Positions 22,171-32,480 of a stretch of 64,000 nucleotides of DNA are shown piece by piece. Both the position numbers and the translations under genes were made by a program. This stretch comes from Puccinia triticina. Its lineage: Eukaryota > Basidiomycota > Pucciniomycetes > Pucciniales > Pucciniaceae. Below the pieces are notes generated by a model. The model saw only the letters and a program-made list of their open reading frames with translations. It had not been told where the DNA came from and did no database searches. The DNA lies in the NCBI RefSeq assembly GCF_026914185.1, contig NC_070566.1, positions 6,820,001 through 6,884,000 on the forward strand. The letters run 5' to 3'. The first letter of the stretch is position 1. Each line of letters begins with the position of its first letter.

Positions 22171-24137
22171 AGGACCCTGGAAACTCCCTATAGAGGTGGG
22201 TAACCAAAAATCCAAGATATGGCCAAAATTCATACATTTTCACAAGGCATTCATACCGGTTTCGTGCGTAGCCTCAGGGCTCTGCCCAAAAATCCATACA
22301 AATTTGGTGCGTACCCTTTTTTTTTTTGGCCCAGAAACCCCACAGCAGGCCTTTTTGCGCAGCTAGCTTGCCGTTCTTTTCACTGCATAGCATTTTATAG
22401 GCAGCTGTAGAATTTGAAGTCAAAAAAAATGAAAAACAAATAGATTAAAAACCACAAAAGATCAATTGTGACTGTTTTAATTGGGAGCTTGTCCGCATTC
22501 CAAGAGGGTTGACCACGAGATTTCTTCAAGTACTGAAGCACAAATTCAATGCCAAACTTTCCACACCTGAGATTTTATTTGCAGTTTTCAACACCAAAGA
22601 CCACATCCATGCTTTTATTCACAACATACCACATTCCCTCATCTTCTTCATCTTCAGGGATTATTGGAGGAGAGCTAAACTGCCAAAAGATCAAGTCATT
22701 TTGTGTTCCGCGAGGTATCTGTGAATCTGATAGAGAGATTGAGAAGAATTTGTCAAACAGGTCTGGAACAATGTATTGACCAAAATTTTTACAAAGATGA
22801 ATTAAACTTAGATGAGCTCTGATTTGCTCTGATGAGCCCAGACATGTTTCTACCTTTTTTGGAATTAGCTTGAATTTCTGTGTACTCAAGTAGAATCTAG
22901 ATTAAACAAGATTAAGCCGGCTACTAGTTGTGGGCTCTCAAACCCCCTAGAACCCCTCCTGCTTGCCGGTGGGCAGTTGAAAAAAACAAATTAGGACGGT
23001 TCACGTAGGGCCAAAATCAGCAAGACCAAAATAAAGTCTATCCCACGGTCCCAGCCAATTTGGCTAGGAAGGCTTGCTGATTTACATCAGCAGGGTTAAG
23101 AAATCTCTACGTGAACCGTCCTGTTGTTGGCTGGCCTTGGCTTGCTGCTGAGGGGGGAGGAATTGAATAAAACTTCTCTATTTCCGAAAAGAGAGCCAGT
23201 TGCAAGGACAAATCAGCAACAGTCTCCACCAGAACAACAACCACGTAAAAAAAGGTAACTGGAATCTGCGGCTCGGCCAGCGGGTACACCTTATCTACAC
23301 CAGGATGAGTGTTCTTTGGTGAGCACCTGCACATCGGGAAGGATTCCACCATGGAGCAGTCCGTACCTGCTAGCCAAGGAAGGCTGCTCCAGGCGGACAG
23401 CAGCTATGTGCATTGGCTGGCCAGACGGCGGAAGGTGTCTTTGCGCACCAGGTCCGGGGAGAATATTGCTCCTTGTAATTCACTTGGCTCGCCGGGCCCG
23501 GGGGGAATATTGCTCCTTACAATGCACCAGCTAGTCTACATCCTTGCTGAGGTTGCTCCCCGGCAATCACCTGCACATATGCTTGTCAAGAATGATTCAT
23601 TCCCACCGGGCAGAATCCTTGGCACTTGTACATGCTTGACAAGAAGACTGGCCATTGAATGGAGTAAACACTCCCTTCAATGGCCGGTCCAACTACACAT
23701 CTAGAGCAGGAGAGTCCTCTTGATGGCCACTGTCTTCTCCCTTTGATGACCTATTACATCGGCGGCCATCGGGAGGGGTAACTGAAGGCCAAGGAGGCAT
23801 TCTTGCACCGGGAAGGGGCTGGGTGGGACAATCTTTGCAAGATCAGCATGTGTGGGTTCTCAGGCCCTTTTTTTTTAGCAATTAAAGAAGTTTTATTTGG
23901 GGGTGCCCGAGGGAGGGGGGGGGGGGTTACCGGGGTGCTTTTCTGCTCAACCCTGAACTTTCATACAATCTTTGTTACCAACCCCCCAACCCCATGAAAA
24001 AAAAAGTACATTTTCTGTGCGTACCCTCATGCCAAAAAAAGGCCATTCATACATATTTGGTGAGTACCCTTTTTGGTTTTGGCCAAAAAATTCATACATT
24101 TTGGTTACCCACCTCTATAGGGGGTTTCCAGGGTCCT
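22171..24137. mobile_element. DNA transposon-like element inside R1
   Basis: Inverted ends read AGGACCCTGGAAACTCCCTA from the left and its near-complement on the right, and extend through ctatagaggtgggtaaccaaa. CCTTGAA flanks both ends (22164-22170 and 24138-24144), a 7-bp exact or 8-bp near-exact duplication. The interior is a patchwork: GC-rich 23100-23790 with satellite-like units, and a 130-bp MITE at 22993-23122. No transposase frame is seen. Confidence 0.6.
22993..23122. mobile_element. 130-bp MITE with perfect 16-bp inverted ends
   Basis: AGGACGGTTCACGTAG at 22993-23008 is mirrored exactly by CTACGTGAACCGTCCT at 23107-23122. It lies inside the 22171-24137 element. No clear target duplication. 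Confidence 0.6.
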
Positions 24138-24149
24138 CCTTGAACCCCT

Positions 24150-24992
24150 TGTGAAAAAACAGGCTTGATTACTGTTAATAGAACCAGAACTAAGACATAA
24201 AAAGAGTTAGACAAGATTCTTGACAACAATGATAAAAGAAAGAACTTTAAAGAGAGACAAGAGCATACCGCGATGAGATGAGGATTTAGGGGGAAGAACA
24301 GACAGACTAAAGGAAATAAGGTCAAACAAAGAGATGTAGTAGACACTACAAAATAAAGAATTTTAACGTTGACGATCTTGAGAGCGGAGGAGGTTTGAGA
24401 TGTTTTGGAGATGTGAGCTTTTCTCACCAAATTGGAAATAACCAATTGATGTATTGAAGTGAGAGCGTTGGAGCAATGAGGACAATTGACTGAGTGTTGT
24501 CGGAGAATTCAAGATGATGTTGTCGATGTCAAGAGTTGATGAGGAGTGATGTGAGTGATAGGAGATATAGAAGGAGAGAAGGGAAGAATCGGAGTCGGAG
24601 GGATAGCTTGAAGTAGTGAATGATGGGCAATGAGGCTGAGCAGGAGTCGGATGCAATCTAGTGTTGTAGACTGCTGAGGATGGAGCTGAGAGGGCACAGA
24701 GGTTGGCTTTTATAGCTGATGAGGAGTGTGGTCGAGTTGTGGTTGAGCATCTGAGGACGGCCAGCCTGTGTTTGAGGAAGTTGTCCAAATTTTTCAGTGA
24801 TCGGATTGAGGTTGAGATGGTTTCATGTCTTGAGGATCGAAGCGTCTGAGTGGTAGGGATCGGAAACTCTTGAGGAGTGATACTGGAAGACAGAAGAAGA
24901 GAGCGGTATCGGGAGATGAACAGGGAGTGGGTTTAACAGGGAGCGGGTTACGGAGTGCGCAGGCGCACGGAGCGCGGATGTGAATTCCAACA
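24150..24992 (-). mobile_element. Solo LTR, family X, inside R1
   Basis: Plus-strand ends are TGTGAAAAAACAGG and GGAATTCCAACA. CCCCT flanks both sides (24145-24149 and 24993-24997). On the minus strand a TATA-type gctataaaagcc lies near 24717 and the conserved ccaatttggtgagaaaag near 24430, which suggests minus orientation. Related copies: 14008-14571 and 52564-52930. Confidence 0.7.
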
Positions 24993-25212
24993 CCCCTGGT
25001 TTCTGAAGGGACAGCGCGCCTTCTGAATCTCTCAACTCGCCACTTTGCCTCCGCATCAAGTGCCTCCAACCACTTGCCCGTCTGGCTACAGCCCTCCAGG
25101 TTCTCCTCCTCCCAACGTCCCCAACCACTTCCTCCAACGACTTCCTGCACCTCACAACGTTCCGAGCCACATCCAGTCAGGCAAGCCTCACCTCCCTTGC
25201 CAAACCCTTGAG

Positions 25213-26126
25213 CAGCCAAACTCCCACCGGCCCACCGACAAGCTCAGCAGCCAGCCCCCGCCTCTTCCCTCACAAAGCCCCCACCTCCTCCCTCAAAAGC
25301 ACCAACGGTGGGCCGCTACGCTAAACTATCTGTAGTGTGCGCTATCCGCTAGTTTAGCGTTGCGTAGTTCCTAACACATTGCCGTTAGTTGTAGCGCCCA
25401 CTACGGGCCGCTACGCTACGCTAACGGGCGCTAACAGCGCTATCAGCTTTTTTAGCGGTTGAATATCACTGCTAGCGCTGATAACGGCAATAGAGGCCCT
25501 GTAGTTTCAAGGGGTTCCTGTTAGCGGTAGCGGGCAATCACTGCCCGCTAATGGAATACCCTGTCATTTGTAGTTTAGATCCGCTACGCTGCGCTGAACT
25601 ACGGACTAAATGTAGCGTAGCAGCCCACCGTTGCAAGCACCAACACCTCCCACTCCGTCAGCCTCTCCATCTCCCACCTCTTGTACCTCCCCAACAACGC
25701 CGGCCTGTTCTCCTTCCCCATACCAATCAGCTCAAGCAACCCAATCAACACTGTCACTGGGCCCCTCACCCATGTCCCCCGTCATAGTCGCGCTCCTGGC
25801 CTCCCCGACGCCTTCCCCCGCCCGCCAAGCGCCTGGCTCAGCGACGACCTCCAGTACAAGCCAAAGCCACCAACCACCTGGCGCCTGCTTGTTGCCGCCA
25901 TCAATGCCCTCCATCGCCATGCCAGAACACTCTGAGCATCCTCCCCGCTCAACCAGATCTGCACCAGCCTGCTCGCAGCCCCACAGCCCACCTTCTCCTT
26001 TGTCAAGGCGCTTCACACCTTCTACCCCCTCCACACCGTCACCACCAACCCTCTTGTCTGCCGACTCACCGTCTCCGGTTGTTCCGCCGCCAAGATTGGC
26101 CACACCCTCCACACTCCTGCCGGACC
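25213..26126 (+). pseudogene. R1-encoded Pro/Ser-rich protein, first part, split by insertions
   Basis: The frame is read as 25213-25303, then 25642-26126 after removing the MITE and one target copy, then 30414-31084 after removing the gag-bearing element and its GGACC duplication. All three parts join in frame to about 415 codons. This part is extremely Pro/Ser/Thr-rich (for example KAPTPPTPSASPSPTSC). No domain is recognised. It is probably the single protein of this non-autonomous LTR element; whether it is a gag is unknown. Confidence 0.5.
25304..25633. mobile_element. hAT-like MITE inside R1
   Basis: The ends are AACGGTGGGCCGCTACGCTA and the near-complement TAGCGTAGCAGCCCACCGTT. The flanks aaagcacc (25296-25303) and caagcacc (25634-25641) match at 7 of 8 positions, as expected for an 8-bp duplication. 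The interior consists of gctacgctaa-type units in both orientations. Removing it restores the R1 reading frame. Confidence 0.7.
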
Positions 26127-26500
26127 CGTAATCTCTCAACGGGGAGAGCTTCACTGGGCGAGGGACAAGGGGCGAGGACAAGGTTACAAGGGCAAGGCGA
26201 GGGCGCGAGGGCACGGAACAGCTTCTAGAACCTCTGTTTGTATTGCAGGGGAAATGGAGCTAGCTTGGGGGAAGTTTCAGTACTTCCCTCTACATACAAC
26301 TTGCAGGAAAAGGAAGGAGAGAGAGAAGGGAGACGGAAGTGGCACAGAAAGGAAGGTTACTCACCTAGCTCGGGGGAAGTTTCAGTACTTCCCTGCTGAG
26401 CTAGGAGAGGCGGGACTGGAGGGACTATGTAGGGAGCTTGGTGTCGGTCCGTGATACCTCTGTGAACCTTTCTGTGAGTTCGCGAGGTCCGCGGCTCACA
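26127..26500 (-). repeat. 3' LTR of the gag-only element
   Basis: 374 bp, matched along its length by 30035-30408 with scattered substitutions. It contains two gggggaagtttcagtacttc blocks. Confidence 0.8.
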
Positions 26501-27598
26501 TAACCCCCACCTATAAAAAATGACTATGAGGGGTGTCGTTGGGGGGAGTGTAGAGTTTGGCGTTGGGCTAGGCTGTCTGTCATAACAATTTTTGGGTTTG
26601 GATGTTTGAGTGAGCGATCTGGTCGGCAATTGAAGCACTGGTTCCGGTCTTGGGCGTTGTGGTAGACGGAAAAGTGAAAAATCAAGAGTTTTTTCTATAC
26701 TACATAATTACTCACAATACGCCTCAAGATACCACCAAATAGACCTCAGAAATGGATTCTACGGCCAACTTCACCCTTAGTCACCACTGGAAGCGTCACT
26801 GGAACCCTGCTGGATTGGAAGTTACACCCTCTTGGACCCCCATGGACACGGCCAGCCCCAGTCATCAACCTGTCACACCCCTCAAGTCATCTTTCCCAGG
26901 TATCCACATACTCAGACCCAGCCAAACACATACTCTTTTCCAACCCTCTTATCTCCACTGCTTATGCAGGGGACCAACCCCATTTCCTCTGTATTTGACA
27001 TGTCCCCACCTCATTTATGCACCCCTTGCAGCTGCATGCAGTCTTCTGACCCCATTTCTGCACTCCTTGAATTAGTCTGACACCACTCATGCACCCCTTG
27101 CATGAGGTACCCCTGTATTTGACATTTCCCTGCTTTGTTTATGCACTCCTTGCATAGTATGACCTCATCTTTCATTTCTCACCCCACTTTCTGCCTGTAT
27201 TTAGTATCTTCTGACACCACTTGTACGCAGCCCACCAGCTAAAATCCCTCATCCAGGGTCCCCCTTGTAGCTAAAATCCCTCACATTTGTCTATATAAGG
27301 AGCTCTCTCCCCCCCAGTTGTTTTTCCCTCAGCTCAGTATTCCCCAGTTATTTACATACCACCCTTCGCACTTACCATCACCTTCACACATCACTACAAC
27401 CCTTATATTTGCAAATAACTACTGAACTCACTCTCAAATCTCACATACCTGTCATCGAACAACTTCATCTGGAACTAGACCAGACCTATCACTTGATTAA
27501 AACTTGCCAAGCTTAGCTTGGTGGGTCTTGTTATCTGATAGTATAGAAGGGCAGAGTTTGCACCTCCATCATCCCCTTCTCCATTCAGCAAAAGGGTT
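26501..27598. other. Non-coding interior of the gag-only element with LTR-type promoter module
   Basis: Contains two agctaaaatccctca units (27236-27290) followed by tctatataaggagc and the cccccccagttg block. The same order is seen on the minus strand at 63530-63600. This may be a fragment of another LTR. Short ORFs here have no recognisable domain. Confidence 0.35.
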
Positions 27599-29966
27599 TC
27601 ACAATCCCTTTTGAGTCTTACAGCGTCGCGGTTGAATTTGTGGGTTGGTTGTGTAATGTCGATTGTTGTGTGTTCTTGTGGGTGTCTGGTTATGTTGGTG
27701 TTGTGGAGTGTTGGCGGAAGCGGTGAAAACCGTAGGGTAAAAATTGAATGAAAGGAAAATGGGGAAATGGGAAGGGGTGTTGGCGGCAATCAGGGGAGCA
27801 TGTAATGTTCTGGCGGCGGGGGGCTGGGGTTCTGTCTGGCGATAGCGGTTATTTGGACGAGTAACTGTCGGTCTTGGTCTCTTCACTGTAAGGATGCGGC
27901 CTCGTAAGCTACGTCCCTTATGCAAGAGATGTAGAGTCTTGGGGTTATTAGGGGGATCGCAAACATACCCCTCAATTGGTCCCAGAACTGAATTGGAGAT
28001 TAGCTTGTTGAGTGATTCGTCAAATCCCTTGGATGCTTCGAATGTTTGGACTGCGGCAGCCTCGGTGTCTTCTGTAACCAATTCCTCATCGTTGTCATAG
28101 CCCTGAGCAACGATGTCGTCTAGCTGTTGGATGGCTGCCGTCGACGTGATTGTAATGCTGGAATATAAGTCACTTGGTTCGTCCAAGACACCAGCCACTC
28201 CCGCTGGTCGGGATGTTGCTTGGCCAGCTGTCGTATTACCGGTCCGGGGGTCCGGGCTCTTTGCAAAGCTCCACGGCAGTGGGGGAGTATAGTTGGGCGG
28301 TCTTGGTGGTGTTACAAAGGACGGGGGGAACTCAACCTTCCCCTTGGCACAGCTGTTGGTGCACGTTCTGTTTGGCGAGCCGCAGTGCCCCCTGCACCAA
28401 TGGCAACAACCAATTGAGTCTAGGTATGAGTGAATTCGCCAGCGTAGTTCGTCGGACATGGTTCCGGCGGCTCTGGCCTCTGGGGTAGTGGCATTGTTGT
28501 TTGAAGCCTAGTTCGGCCTGGCAGTGTTCAAACCGGTAGAGCATCGAAGAAAATCCGGACTTGTTTTGCAAAACGGCCGTAGTCAAACGGTGTAACTTCA
28601 AAGACCTCGAACTTTAAGATGTCAGCTCGTATCTCACTTGGTAGACCACTAGTCAGCCATTCGGCGAGGCTCAGGTCTGAGATCAGCAGAGGGTCCAAGT
28701 CGTAATTTATCATCCATTGTAGTGTACGGGCCCGCGTCTCGTATTGTGCAAAGGTCTCAGAGCCTTCCATCTTGAGGGACTGGATTTTCTCTTTAAGGCC
28801 CTGGTGCCAGCGTACCGGGAGAGCCGCGTTGAATAAGCTTTCTTTGAATTCGTCCCAGTACTTTTGGAGGAATTTCTTCTCTTTGTTGGAATAGACCAAT
28901 AGAAGATTCGTCTCCTTGATGAGAGTGCCGGCGATCCTGATCCTGTCATCCGTAGTGGTCACCTTCTTGGTGTCAAAGAAGATTTCCATACCTTGAATCC
29001 AGGCTAAGAAGGGTTTGTTTTCTTGGTAAGGGCCTATGTAGGTGGGGCCATTGGATGTGCGGAACCGTCTGAGGTTGATGTGGTTGTCTGGTGGGGTGGT
29101 TGGACGCGGTGGGGCTTTTTGTTGAGATGTCGCGAGGATTAGAGCCTCCTGGGACTGGGCAAGTCGCTCCTCATTGGCCCTTGCTTGTTCTTCTGCGGCT
29201 TCTTGGGCCAAACGAAAGCAGTCTGCGTCCGCCTTTGCACGCTCTTTGGCGGCCTCTTGTGCCGCTAGCGCCCTGGCATCCGCGGCTTGTTGCGCATTGA
29301 GGGTAGCTTGCTGGAGTGCTAGCATCGCTCCTTGTAGTTGCACCACAAAGGAGTTGTCCGCTGAAAGATTGGGGCCGGATGTTGAGGCTTGTGAGACGGC
29401 CGCTGGTGGCTTGGCGCCTGCGTTTGGGTTTTTTTTGTGGGACATGGCGGTCGGTCGGACGCCTGGTAAGGTGGTGATTGGGGGTGCGGTCTGTTTTGGT
29501 TGAGGTTGGGAAGGAGGGGGGAGAGCTGGTGGTGTGGATAACAGTGGGTTAAAAGGTCTTGCCGGCGGTGGGGGTGGTTTAATAGTAGTCGGTTCGATTG
29601 GGGACCACACTCGGACGATTGGAGGGGTGGCGCTGTCAGCCGAAAAGAAGGACGTCAATGGCTGCTTGGGAACCCGTCCGCTTGTGGAAGGGTTAAGGAG
29701 GTTGATAAAGATGGGGGGAAGGAGTGAGTCTCAAGGGGGTTATGCGCTAGGGTTTGGATGGCTGTTGTAGCCAGTTGCAAGGTCAAGAGCGAGGTTTGCT
29801 GTGAGTCTGCTGTTGTGGTTGGTGGTAAGTCGATGGGTCGAGATGTCTGGCGCTGTTTTTCTGCCGCCGCGGCTGCTCTTTTGGCTTTGTTGGCAGCTTG
29901 TATCACCGCCTCGGTGTCTGTCAATGAGAGGAGTTGATCTGATGAGGTCGTGCGTCTAGTGGACAT
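27599..29966 (-). pseudogene. Retrotransposon gag, frame-broken
   Basis: Three frames follow on the minus strand. The first, 29966-29655 (from ATG 29966), is Ala/Gln-rich helical. The second, 29658-28528, has FLAWIQGMEIFFDTKKV, KYWDEFKESLFNAALPVRWH, SETFAQYETRARTLQ and LSLAEWLTSGLPSEIRADI, the helical core expected of Ty3-type gag. The third, about 28510-27599, has a Cys/His-rich stretch (CCHWCRGHCGSPNRTC) that fits a nucleocapsid zinc region and a long Pro/Thr-rich tail. The joins need a frameshift near 29660 and another near 28520, where a TAG also occurs. No pol follows. The parts must be read together; none is a complete protein. Confidence 0.65.
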
Positions 29967-30034
29967 GAAGCAGTGCGAGGTGACAGTGGTCGAGGCGATA
30001 GGCAAGGTGCGGTGGAGGTTCGAGAAAAAAAAAG

Positions 30035-30408
30035 TGTAAGCTCTCAACGGGGAGAGCTTCACTGGGCGAGGGACGAGGGGCAAGGACGAGGTTAAGAGGG
30101 CGAGGCGAGGGCGCGAGGGCACAGAAAAGCTTCTAGAACCTCTGTTTGTATTGCAGGGGAAATGGAGCTAGCTCGGGGGAAGTTTCAGTACTTCCCTCTA
30201 TATGCAACTTGCAGGAAAAGGAAGGAGAGAGAGAAGGGAGACGGAAGTGGCAGAGAAAGGAAGGTTACTCACCTAGCTCGGGGGAAGTTTCAGTACTTCC
30301 CTGCTGAGCTAGGAGAGGCGGGACTGGAGGGACTATGTAGGGAGCTCGGTGTCGGTCCGTGATACCTCTGTGAACCTTTCTGTGAGTTCGCGAGGTCCGC
30401 GGCTCACA
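30035..30408 (-). repeat. 5' LTR of the gag-only element
   Basis: 374 bp. On the minus strand it starts TGTGAGCC and ends CTTACA. It contains the duplicated gggggaagtttcagtacttc blocks. Confidence 0.8.
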
Positions 30409-30413
30409 GGACC

Positions 30414-31084
30414 TTCCCATCTTGTCTTCTCCTCCTGCTGTCGGACTTCCTCCAAGGCCACCTGTCCCTACCTCCATCCCAATGCCCGACTTACCTCATC
30501 TTACCAAGCTTCCGGCCGCGCAACCTGAAGAGTTTGAGACAGCTGCAATAGGATCCATAGCAGCAATTTACAATGAAGGCTCCTCTACTGACTCCCAATG
30601 GGCCCCAGACCACTTGACGGAAACTCTGGATTATTCCATCAAGCTTGAAAGTTGCCTCAATCTCCTTGCAGGATACAACAAAGATGAATTTTCCAAAGAT
30701 GAAGCCGCAGCACAACCGTCCCCGCCTAGTGTGGCCAATTCACTGCTCCCTCCAACTCCCAACACTTCTGAATCTTCAAAGAAAAATAAGAAAAAGAAAA
30801 AAAAGAAGAATTCAACTCTGCCTTCTCCCACTTCATCAACCTCAACAACAACCTCTGCACCATCTCTCGCCCGCCCCCCTCCTCCATCCAGTCCGCCTGT
30901 TCCTTTCACCCCGGCTGTTTCATCTATCACAACCCACAGCCCGCCAGACTTCTGCTCTGATGATGAAGAGTATTGCAAGGCTATGCGTGAAGCTCTTGAA
31001 GCATATAATGATGAGCAAGAACGACTATACCTCTTACAACAACCCATTCCTCTGGACGAACTCCTTCCATCTCATCACCCCTGA
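30414..31084 (+). CDS. R1-encoded protein, C-terminal part
   Basis: This is the continuation of the Pro/Ser-rich frame from 26126, in phase across the excised GGACC-flanked element. It begins in a proline-rich linker. A more ordered acidic part (QPEEFETAAIGSIAAIYNEG, LTETLDYSIKLESCLNLLAG) is followed by a Lys-rich stretch (KKNKKKKKKK) and an acidic end (DDEEYCKAMREALEAYNDEQ), stopping at 31084. The right LTR starts 160 bp later. I recognise no family. The Lys-rich run could serve nucleic acid binding or nuclear import (inference). Confidence 0.45.
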
Positions 31085-31244
31085 CCCCCTCTCCTGAAAT
31101 ACCTCTTCCTCCTCACCTCTTTCGCTCCCATCCTCCATTCCAGATCCGTGATCCCTGTTCTTCTCCTGCCCCATGCCCAGTCTTTTATGTTCCTTGTTTT
31201 CTTAACCCTCACTATCTCTTCTTTTCTTTTATAGGAGGGGAGAC

Positions 31245-31570
31245 TGTAAAGCCCACCCACAAGCGCACTTCACAAACATGTCACAAGACGCAACTCCAGC
31301 CGATATAGTCCCTCCATTCCTCTTTCCTAGCTCAGCAGAAACTTGACCCCGACTTCTCTCTCTTCTGAGCTAGGTATGTCCCTTTTTTCTCTTTCTCCAT
31401 CTTCTCTTTTCCTCCCTTCCTCAGTTGTACGTAGCAGAGACTTGACCCCGACTTCTCTCTCTTCTGAGCTAGATGCAATAAAGACCCCACATTGGCATCA
31501 GAAACCCTTGAGACTGTCGTCTCTCCTGAGTGCCAGCGCCTAGCCCAGTGAAGAGCTTCCAGCTCTTACA
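31245..31570 (+). repeat. R1 right LTR
   Basis: 326 bp, TGTAAAGCCC...CTCTTACA, followed by the AAAAT target copy. It is preceded by ataggaggggagac, a purine-rich primer candidate. Confidence 0.8.
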
Positions 31571-31575
31571 AAAAT

Positions 31576-32480
31576 ACAGAAAACTAAGCTACAAGATAGG
31601 ACACCAACACTGGTGTATCCTTTTGGAGTGCACATCCACATACTCCAACTGACAAAAGCTGCATGCCAAGAATAGTAGAATTTGGTGTGCACTTCCATGT
31701 ACTCCAGGCAGTTATTTGCCAAATGCAGTACAGCCCCTGAAAATGCCAATATTTAGGGTGTGCTGCTTGTGAGCCTGAGTCTCTTATGTGACAGCAGGAC
31801 ACAAGAAAAAGAGGGGGGAATAGTTTGTATTTCTTGGGATAAAGAAATACAAACTGAGAGAGAGGAAGAGAAAGAAAGAGAAAGAAAATATCAGGCCTAG
31901 ACTTTAAGTCTTTATCAATTGATCTGGGCTATTCTCAACCTGGAAAAGTTGGATGCCAGCTGTGCCAGGCCAAAAAGAGTGCAACAGCCTCCACTCACAA
32001 CAAGGAAAAATTGGTGGGATTCAGAAGTAGGGTTACTATGCTCTGATTTTATAGGTCTTAATCAGAGACAACCTTTTGATCTTTGATGATTGAAAGAGTT
32101 AAAGAAAATAAGAAACAATCAAGAGCAACAGAGTTTCACTCTGGATAAGCATGGTTCAGTGATTTGTGAAAGAGTTTACTTACTGTCAATATCCTAGGCG
32201 CTGTGGTGAGTGCAATCAACGCGCGTAGCGTGCAACATGGCCAAAATTTAAACATTTTTTAACATAAACATGTGTAAATGTATCATATATCACTTTCACA
32301 AAAATGTTACATAGTTGTCTCATTAATTTAAGCGCTTTTAAAAGATATTTTCTGGTTATAAATATAAGAAACACTCAATATGTATAATCCCTCTGAAACA
32401 GCCACTTATATATGCAGAAGTAGTATAAAAAGAGATTTACAGTAATTTTCTTTACACTTCAATCTAGTACTCACTTCTAA
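31576..32480. other. Intergenic repeat-poor stretch
   Basis: It has a few tggagtgcac/ggtgtgcac units like the subterminal units of the MULE-like element (31620-31710), a purine-rich gaaagagaaag tract (31860-31890), and AT-rich DNA up to the Helitron insertion point at 32480/32481. No supported gene. Confidence 0.4.

Larger units (their letters stand above)
26127..30408 (-). mobile_element. gag-only LTR retroelement nested in R1
   Basis: LTRs of 374 bp lie at 26127-26500 and 30035-30408, with GGACC on both sides (26122-26126 and 30409-30413). On the minus strand the 5' LTR is 30408-30035, starting TGTGAGCCGC, and a purine-rich tract (ggtgggggtta) precedes the 3' LTR at 26500. Only gag-like frames are present, with no protease, reverse transcriptase or integrase, so it needs help in trans. 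Its insertion cut the R1 protein frame. Confidence 0.8.
21304..31570 (+). mobile_element. LTR element R1, full length, with at least five nested insertions
   Basis: The two LTRs (21304-21629 and 31245-31570) are each 326 bp and nearly identical. The right one starts TGTAAAGCCC and ends CTCTTACA; the left start has mutated. AAAAT flanks both ends (21299-21303 and 31571-31575). The interior is interrupted by elements at 22171-24137, 24150-24992, 25304-25633 and 26127-30408, plus a MITE at 22993-23122. With the inserts removed only about 2.2 kb of its own sequence remains, with a Pro/Ser-rich ORF and no reverse transcriptase, so R1 is non-autonomous. Confidence 0.8.

Noticed and set aside
28174..28488. 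Plus-strand ORFs opposite the gag frames
   Set aside because: They are shadows of the minus-strand gag, which has recognisable motifs and the right position relative to the LTRs.
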